The notes below the pieces were generated by a model. The model made no database searches. It was not told the DNA's origin and saw nothing but the letters and a program-made list of their open reading frames with translations. This document shows, in pieces, positions 57,517 through 64,000 of a stretch of DNA of 64,000 bases (positions within the stretch are counted from its first letter, which is position 1; every line of letters begins with the position of its first letter). The DNA is from Prostheceraeus crozeri. Lineage: Eukaryota; Platyhelminthes; Polycladida; Euryleptidae. Position numbers and translations under genes: made by a program. The stretch spans positions 166,622 to 230,621 of the forward strand of contig CAJQUW010015469.1 in the NCBI GenBank assembly GCA_907163375.1, in the 5' to 3' direction.

Positions 57517-58242
57517 CTCTAAATCAGTGATCCCAAAGTGGTGGAATTCCTCCCTAGGGGGAAAAGCTATTTCATTGGAGGAGAAAATATCAACGTTGCA
57601 GCTGAGGTAAACAAAATAGAGCATGCTTATACAAGCGTGACCACAATTATTCTACATTTCCGGTGACATTGAAGCCATAGATGAGATTCCTCTTCAGTGA
57701 TACCGCTGATCAAATCTGCGATGACGACTTCGGAATGAAGGGAGAGATAATCGCTGTGAAGAAGATTCGTCGCTTGAGACAGAGTTTACGGATGTATCCC
57801 TTCCAGAGCTCTGGATTCGACCACTGCACCAGCTCCCGAAATTAGCCGCAGCTGCTCTTTCAGTACTTTTGATTTTCCCCACATCTTGAGAGTGTGAATC
57901 CGCATTCAGTCAAATTTCTATCATAAAAAGAAATGCACTGCCTTTCGAAGCCGACGCTCGCGTTGCTTTGGCCTCCACTCAACTGCGCATTGATATACTC
58001 GCAAAAGCTAAGCAACATTATCCTTTTCACTGATACAAAAGCGGTCTCTGCAATTGGTTTGCTTATTTTCCTTGTACATGTACATGAATATCTGTTTGAA
58101 AATACATATTGTGAGTTATTTGTAGAATGCATGTTACAAAAAACGCGTGAATTTCTTTCTAAGTAGAACAGTGAGGAATCAGGTCTTTTCTGGATCAAAG
58201 GGTGGAACGTTACCGTAAAGTTTGGGAACCACTGTACTAAAT
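57517..58242 (+). mobile_element. hAT element remnant (ZBED/FAM200-like) with terminal repeats
   Basis: Termini CAGTGATCCCAAAGTGGTGG at 57525 and, inverted, AAGTTTGGGAACCACTG ending 58234. The flanking octamers CTCTAAAT and TACTAAAT agree at six of eight positions, a decayed duplication. The inside carries the transposase C-terminus, so it is an internally deleted copy. Confidence 0.8.
57720..58038 (+). pseudogene. hAT transposase C-terminal dimerisation domain
   Basis: Plus strand: ELWIRPLHQLPKLAAAALSV then LLIFPTS, an in-frame TGA, and ECESAFSQISIIKRNAL, ADARVALASTQLRIDILAKA, KQHYPFH and a final TGA at about 58,036. CESxFS...K and D-RVALAST are the marks of the hAT C-terminal (dimerisation) domain in the FAM200/ZBED group. 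Upstream catalytic parts are gone. Confidence 0.8.
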
Positions 58243-58244
58243 GA

Positions 58245-58795
58245 ATGCGATGAATAGATCGTAAAAATTGCGCGAATATGTGCTGAACATATTATTTAAC
58301 ATTAGTGATACATTTTTTGATTTTGTGGAGAGGAGGATTGGTGGTCAGCTGAACATCGATGCATTTTGTGTAACTACGTTGCCATTATCACGCATAATGA
58401 AAAACACTGACCCGAATTGAAGACAAACACAGTTCATGAGTAAGAGAAATCAGTCAACTATTCATAGAAAGCATCAGCAATTCATTGACCGCAGAAAATC
58501 AATAAGTTAAGACACTCCTCTGAAAATTAATTACTAAAAGTCAATAAAAGACAGTTAATTCACAGAAATTAAAAAACATAAAAAATAAGAATTCAAGCAA
58601 AATGATCAAGACCAGCTACATATCAGGCAGAACCGTCAAATTAGCTATACACATACAATTGCTTACATTAGTTCTAATTGAATTAGTAGTATTAAAGCAT
58701 TAGACAGCTCGTGTGGAGCATTACTGTTAGCAATTCTGTCACTATTACTATATTTACTGTAGGTCTATATGTTTAGTAGGCACTACAGGCACATG
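58245..58795. other. Intergenic, no recognised feature
   Basis: AT-rich flank of the Harbinger element. Its left terminal repeat should be in this stretch, but I could not identify it. Confidence 0.35.
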
Positions 58796-58799
58796 CGTT

Positions 58800-60492
58800 G
58801 TGGCTAAGTGTTCGCTCTGCGTCCGGGAGACCTTACTTCCGAGTTTAAACAAGGTTGAATTTTTTCAGCTTACGAACATTGACGATGCATGCTTTTGTAG
58901 TTGCGTACAGCGCTGTGGTTTCACTGTCACTCTTTCATTATTTACGATCGACGGAATCATCAATATCGTCAAGGATTATATCCCAGTTAACAGTGAGCGC
59001 GAGCGACCAATCTCCCTTCGAACGGCTATCCTTATTACATTGAAGTATCTAGCTTCGAATAGTTATCAACAGTCCATCGCCGAAACTTTTAAAGTAAAGC
59101 AATGGACAGTCAGCCGATGCCTGGCTGCAATTGTAGTCCGGCAGCCAGAACGAGTTTCTGCAGGTAACGAAGCCGAAAGTGAGACTTTCACAGAATAATG
59201 CACACCCTATGCCTACCTCGAATCGGCACGTCTTCCGAGTACTAGTGAATTCCTCTTCTTGTCAGACACGATCAAAGAAAAACACATGTAGATCCAATGG
59301 GACGCAGATTGCGGTTTTTGGTTTCAATGAAATTTTCTTTGTTTTTTCTGATTAAACGAAAAGTACTAAGCCCAGAGTCATAATTTTTGGCATGGAGTGT
59401 CTTCAGGTCATTTCCTTTCACCTTCATGCATCTCTATCTATAAAGCTAAACACATTTAGATTTTGCGAGTCTCTTAACGTCGGCAAACACAAACATTTTG
59501 AAAAACTTTTTCCACATTGAACCACATTCTCGCATACATGCCGATCAGAAGCTTCATAATATCACATGCACATCATAGGAAATGACCTGAAGACATTCCA
59601 TTTCAAAATTTATGACTCTAGGCTTAGTACTTTTCGTTTAATTAGAGAAAACATACAAAATTACATTTTAGCCAAAAACTGCAATCTGCGTCCCATTGGA
59701 TTTACATGTGATGTTCTTTGATCTTGTCTGACAAGAAGAGGAACTCACTAGAACTCGGGAGACGTGCCGATTCGAAGTAGACATAGGGTGTACATCATTC
59801 TGTGAAAGTCTCACTTTCGACCTCATTCCCTGCAGAAACTCGTTCTGGCTGCTTTCCTTGACATCGATGGTTTTCCATCGAGAATTGGATGTATTGATGG
59901 AACTCATGTGCGAATTCTGAGATCCAAAACAGACGAATCGCAACATTTGTGTCGTAAAGGGCATCATAGTATTGCACAGGCAATTTGTGATCAAAACTGT
60001 AAATTCATTCATGTCTCCGCTAAGTGGCCTGGATCATTACACGACAGTGATGTTTGGCATGTATTTGAAAAGCGTGATATCAGAGGCATTATTTTGGGAG
60101 ACTCCGCGAATCCTACGCGCAAATGGTTAGTGACACCATTCCGCGAAACACATGGTGATAATTCGAAGATAGCATACAACACGAGTTTATGCAAAGCGCG
60201 CTTTTTTATTGAACAGGCTTTCGGCAGACTGAAACGAAGATGGGGTATCCTACATCAGGAGGTCCGTGTTGAAACGAAGAGTGGAGAGTTACCCAAACTG
60301 ATACTGGCTTGCATGGCTCTGCATAACATAGCTATCGATATGAATATGCCAGATTCCAGCGATATATCTGATGAACTGTCTTCGAATGTCAACGAGCACG
60401 ATGATTCCGAAAGTCATTGCAGTGCTCGTGAAAATGGACTCTCATACCGTAATTGCGCGTACATTGTTGAGACCTATTTCAGACGTACTTGA
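58800..60492 (+). pseudogene. PIF/Harbinger (HARBI1-like) transposase split by a palindromic insertion
   Basis: The first part (about 58,930-59,138) holds the N-terminal helices and HTH: FTIDGIINIVKDYIPV, SLRTAILITLKYLASNSYQQ, and FKVKQWTVSRCLAAI. The second part (from about 59,868) has the DDE nuclease: FPSRIGCIDGTHVRI (first Asp), SAKWPGSLHDSDVWH (second), LGDSANP, and EQAFGRLKRRWGIL with the acidic third residue. It runs to the stop at 60492, followed by AATAAAA near 60,525. Roughly 40 residues between the parts are replaced by the 712-bp palindrome. The start (GTG at 58800) is not certain. Confidence 0.85.
59141..59852. repeat. 712-bp palindrome inside the Harbinger transposase
   Basis: Left arm 59141-59421 and right arm 59577-59852 are inverted copies about 88 percent alike (GCAGCCAGAACGAGTTTCTG at one end, CTTCAGGTCATTTCCT at the inner ends) around a ~155-base centre. 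Relatives of one arm occur at 37.74 and, shorter, 39.05 kb. It has no coding capacity and looks like a foldback element or an inverted duplication. Confidence 0.85.
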
Positions 60493-60788
60493 GTTAGTGT
60501 TCTGTTTCCATGTTAAAGGCTAATAATAAAACCCTTATATGTTGTAGACTTGTGATTTTCACTATATAATTACCTTGAAATTCATTTTGAGAAATAACTT
60601 TAATAAATATTTCAAATATTGTAATTACATGCAAATTCTAAGTAACCGGTTGGAATATCAAAAGCGAGTGTTGCATTTCCAATATTTTTTTTATTCTGCT
60701 GTTCTGCTCAAAAGTGCTGTTCACATAGCCACTTAGAAATCTATAGATCGGCTGTTCGTTATCCGAAAAGTTGTTTGATTCACTAATG

Positions 60789-60935
60789 TTATCTGAAAAT
60801 TTTTTGAAGCGTCTGTAAACGCTCGATAAATGCTGTGAACTCATCAGTAACAGCCATTTGCTTATCAATTAGCTGATTCTGCTTGGCCCGTAGAATGGCT
60901 GCCTCTTCAAAATCTTTCAGCTGCGCGTTTAGAAG
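60789..60935 (-). CDS. Last exon of the Harbinger accessory (Myb/NAIF1-like) gene
   Basis: On the minus strand a polypyrimidine tract and CAG (acceptor AG at 60936-60937, TTTTTTACCTTTTCCAG) precede an open exon: LLNAQLKDFEEAAILRAKQN then QLIDKQMAVTDEFTAFIERL, TLQKIFR and a stop TAA at 60789-60791. A Gln/Glu/Lys-rich helical tail of this kind ends the Myb-like second protein that Harbinger elements need for nuclear import and DNA binding. The gene runs convergent to the transposase. Upstream exons are not visible, so the call depends on position and on the exon signal. Confidence 0.5.
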   Translation of the reverse strand, partial: LLNAQLKDFEEAAILRAKQNQLIDKQMAVTDEFTAFIERLQTLQKIFR

Positions 60936-60939
60936 CTGG

Positions 60940-62040
60940 AAAAGGTAAAAAACTATGATAAGCTATAGCTACATTTATGTATTCTTTCTGACTAAAAGTA
61001 TTCATTATTTTTATATGCATTAATGAAAAAAATTGCTGGTGTTATTTTCTAAAATATCTTAAAGATTTTGACTTATATGTGTCATGCACAATAGAATTAG
61101 GATATAAAATAGATCAACATCTACTGATTAGCCAAGTACAAGTGTTTACTGTACTTTAGATGTGTCGAACTTAAAAGAGTCAAATTTCCCCGACCTGTAC
61201 CTACGGCAACTCCGTTACTTATTTACTAAGTCACAGACTATATTCGAATAAAGAGGAATTTGAAAACCAGAATGGAGATCACGCATAGGACTATTAAGAA
61301 AATTACATAATTGCGGACTGTAATTTATTATCTAACTAACTAGCTGAATTATCAAAACTAAATAAATTAATTAATTGCGTTCAATTCTCTCTTTAACTCA
61401 CATTAGATGTTATTTCTAGTTTTTGCGACAAATCTATTGTGATTCTCCCTGACAACGCTGTCAATCAGTCACGCTTCATCACAGACATCTGACGCTTCAC
61501 ATAAAGGTCGCACTATATAGTCTGACTTTTAATGCGACTTCCAGTGTGATCTCTGCATGCGCATTAGTCATACTACAAATTTCAGTCTACTTCAAGTCGG
61601 ACTATCATGTAGTAGCATGACTTCTAGCTCAATCTACTAGTAAGATCTCTGCACAAGACCCCAGCAGGCCCCCACCCCAGCGAGGCGCGTTCGGAAAAGC
61701 ATCGCAGTGAGGCGAGGGCCAAGGCATTACAGTACTACTAAGTTAAGTCGATATGTATGACACCAACTGAGTGTACTACTTCTCACAGACGTCCGTATTC
61801 CTCAATATAGATCTCTCTACCTCTCAATTTCGGGATTGCAGAAAATTCGAAGATTTTGTCATATCGACGGATCCCTACCTTTTAATCCCGAAATGAGAAT
61901 CCTACCTTGAGTTGTGCAGCAATCAGTCCATGCGAAGGGGTCATCGAAATCACTATAGAAACAGTGATGAGTGCGCAATCGGTGCCAAATTTGCACAACG
62001 CCATTTGTTGCAAATTTTGTATTATGTCGAATATTGCTTT
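60940..62040. other. Intergenic; no SANT exon or element end found
   Basis: I looked for Myb/SANT exons of the accessory gene on the minus strand and saw none. 61,660-61,740 is locally GC-rich (CCCCACCCCAGCGAGG). No clear Harbinger terminal repeat. Confidence 0.35.
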
Positions 62041-62044
62041 AAGT

Positions 62045-62115
62045 CAGGGACGGCCAACCTTTTTTTGGGCCGAGCGCAGGCCAGACTATTAATGTAGAAG
62101 TCGTGCCTGACGGCA
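62045..62115 (+). mobile_element. hAT left-end-like fragment
   Basis: CAGGGACGGCCAACCTTTTT followed by GGGCCGAGCGCAGGCC is the common terminal text of one hAT group. No opposite end is found before the window ends, so this is a truncated end or a solo fragment. Confidence 0.5.
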
Positions 62116-62329
62116 TCCAGCTTCAAAAGCACCATTAATCAAATTCATGCCTTTCAGTATTTAATTGAATGCTAACTATTCATTTTCATCTATTCAAATA
62201 ATTCATTAGTAAATATTTATCTTCGCCTCACATCTAAAAATACAAAACACATTTACTTTGTTTTGTTTGTGAATATTTTCTGAATTTTTAGATAGTAGTA
62301 AGCAAAACTCCACTTCTGGACCGCGCAAG

Positions 62330-63690
62330 ATGGCCGCCATCGCTGAGTCCCCCCCCCCTCTGGCACGGCAGAGTGTCGTGGTCGGCCGCCGTGGTGCTTC
62401 GTGTCTGAGTGCCCCCCCCCTCTGGAACGATAGAGTGTCGTGGTGGACTTGGGCGACCGCCAGGATTAGTCTTGAGGCTATAGTGTGTGATGTTTTTGGT
62501 GCAATCTGCTGAATGTTGGGTTGTAAAATGGGTTGTTTCGAGTGGAAGGAGTGGTCGGATGAGAAAACGGAGGTCGGATTCGTGTTCAGCGTGAAATTCT
62601 GCATCGGTAGGGTGAGTTTCAAGGCAATCGGTGAGAAAAAATTTTTCTTCAAAATTTTAACAGAGTTAGAATTTGGGACGTTTTGGTGTGTAGCGTCCAA
62701 ACGAAGCATCGGATGAGAAAACGGAGGTCAGATTCGGATTCAGCGTGAAATTCTGCATCGGTAGGGTGAGTTTCAAGTCAATCGGAGAGAAAAAATTTTC
62801 GGCTGACGTCCCCCCCCCTGGACAGCTTGCTTCCAGTGGACGGATTTTGTCGTGCGATAGCTCGTTTGAAAGCTAAGAGTGAGACAAATTCAGTGAAAGA
62901 ATCGACTTGTTCCTATCTGTCTTCGTTCAAAAGTTAGAGCGGTTACAAGATTTTAGGTCGGAGCTCGCTCACCTGAAAAAATCCTAAGTGTCAGAGTGAC
63001 TTTGTATGGGTAAAATTTTGAAAATTTTCCAAAGTGTGGAATTTCGACCTGGGACCGCCACCAAAACATTTTTCATCAAATTTCACTGACCCCCCCCCCC
63101 CCCCGACAGCAATCTTCTAACTTTGGTTCTAGTGGACGGATTTTGTCTTACAGCTACTCGTTTGAAAGAGGAGAAAAAACTGCTCGACAACATTTTTTGT
63201 TGCGAGTCAATCGGACCAGCCGTTCACAAGTTAGAGCGGTTACAAGATTTTAGGTCGGAGCTCGCTCACCTGAAAAAATCCTAAGTGTCAGAGTGGCTTT
63301 GTATGGGTAAAATTTTGAAAATTTTCCAAAGTGTGGAATTTCGACCTGGGACCGTCACCAAAACATTTTTCATCAAATTTCACTGACCTCCCCCCCCCTC
63401 TGGACGGCTAGCTTCGATCTTGGCTTCTACTGGACGGATTTTGTCGTGCAATAGCTCGTTTGAAAGCTAAGAGTGAGACAAATTCAGTGAAAGAATCGGC
63501 TTGTTCCTATCTGTCTTCGTTCAAAAGTTAGAGCGGTTACAAGATTTTAGGTCGGAGCTCGCTCACCTGAAAAAATCCTAAGTGTCAGAGTGACTTTGTA
63601 TGGGTAAAATTTTGAAAATTTTTTCAAAGTGTGGAATTTCGACCTGGGACCGTCACCAAAACATTTTTCATCAAATTTCTGTGAATGAGG
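62330..63690 (+). repeat. Poly-C tandem repeat block (same family as 7.0-8.1 kb, opposite orientation)
   Basis: C tracts stand at about 62,350, 62,412, 62,811, 63,091 and 63,388. Three units of roughly 285-300 bp follow 62,811, each with GGACGGATTTTGTCGT, AAAGCTAAGAGTGAGACAAA (or a variant), TTAGAGCGGTTACAAGATTT, GTCGGAGCTCGCTCACCTGA and GAATTTCGACCTGGGACCG. The leading part (62,560-62,800) duplicates a ~130-bp segment (GATGAGAAAACGGAGGTC twice). Long ORFs in the block are repeat artefacts. Confidence 0.85.
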
Positions 63691-63780
63691 GGGGAGGGGG
63701 GGGGGAGGTCAGTGAAATTTGATGAAAAATGTTTTGGTAAAGGTCCCTGGTCGAAATTCGGAAGTTTTAAATTTTTCAAA
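63630..63780. repeat. Head-to-head junction of the poly-C repeat
   Basis: After the last forward unit the sequence turns over at a G-rich stretch (63,688-63,707) and reads the repeat backwards: GGTCAGTGAAATTTGATGAA, AAATGTTTTGGT, and then a diverging copy of the GGTCGAAATTC part. The two halves can pair over roughly 80 bases. Confidence 0.75.
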
Positions 63781-64000
63781 ATTTTCACCACACTGGAGCT
63801 CTCACACTTAGGAATTTTTTCACTTGTGGCATGTTACATGGACATGTGCTGGCGGACCAACTTCCCATGGTCATATGAGAATGGTTCAGGTGTCATATTG
63901 TAAAGAATGATGAGACAAATCGTTTGCAACAAACCGCATGTCGCTACGATGAATACTTTCGGAGATAGAGCCATTTTAAGTTTTCTTCCGAACATATATA

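Noticed and set aside
62206-62709. 167-codon minus ORF and overlapping plus ORFs
   Set aside because: They run through the poly-C repeat block, and the peptide shows low-complexity runs without domain pattern.
1-64000. CRISPR arrays, rRNA genes, bacterial operons
   Set aside because: No spaced direct repeats, rRNA cores or ribosome-binding-site-led gene strings; content is eukaryotic.

Overview
The window is animal nuclear DNA, most likely from an invertebrate. It is AT-rich, has no bacterial gene packing, and is full of decayed metazoan transposable elements: Polinton, LINE, Penelope, hAT, Tc1/mariner, PIF/Harbinger and piggyBac-like. I cannot name the species. No ordinary host gene is recognisable; the stretch reads as a transposon graveyard with a captured virus-like element at its left edge.

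Region 1-5.75 kb is one end of a Polinton/Maverick (adintovirus-like) element, all genes on the minus strand. From upstream (right) to downstream (left) they are: an acidic small ORF behind a TATA box, a poorly supported ORF, ~95-bp tandem repeats, a RING-finger protein, a 104-aa ORF overlapping a signal-peptide/transmembrane glycoprotein, a basic protein with a hydrophobic C-terminus, an A32/FtsK-type packaging ATPase, a conserved Polinton protein, a retroviral-type integrase with chromodomain, a basic pX-like core protein, and the first 51 codons of the F54H12.2-like major capsid protein, which runs off the left edge. The integrase and ATPase carry nonsense or frameshift lesions; most other ORFs are open. 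From 7.0 to 8.1 kb lie ~318-bp tandem units with G tracts; the same family returns in inverted orientation at 62.3-63.9 kb.

Region 9-31 kb: a broken LINE (9.1-11.1 kb, plus), a nearly complete two-ORF LINE (11.9-15.5 kb, minus), an RT remnant near 17.3 kb, a non-autonomous hAT element with target-site duplication (25.6-27.7 kb) enclosing a foldback element, and a broken RTE/CFDP2-like LINE (28.2-31.0 kb). 31-43 kb is mostly featureless, with two tRNA-like SINE heads and dispersed repeats. At 43.5-43.95 kb, (TA)n tracts flank an 80-bp-arm palindrome carrying two hammerhead ribozyme motifs in opposite orientation, and then a perfect 27-bp-arm hairpin.

Region 44.9-60.9 kb is a dense nest: a LINE RT remnant, a hAT MITE with perfect 8-bp duplication, three Tc1/mariner copies (one nearly intact at 54.5-55.9 kb), two Penelope-type GIY-YIG fragments (one split by a TTAA-flanked piggyBac-like insertion), a hAT transposase remnant, and a PIF/Harbinger element whose transposase is split by a 712-bp palindrome and which faces the last exon of a convergent accessory gene. 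The strongest candidates for further interest are the inverted hammerhead pair, the virus-like element with its RING gene, the LINE whose ORF2 follows ORF1 in the same frame without an ATG, and the inverted poly-C repeat blocks near both ends of the window.
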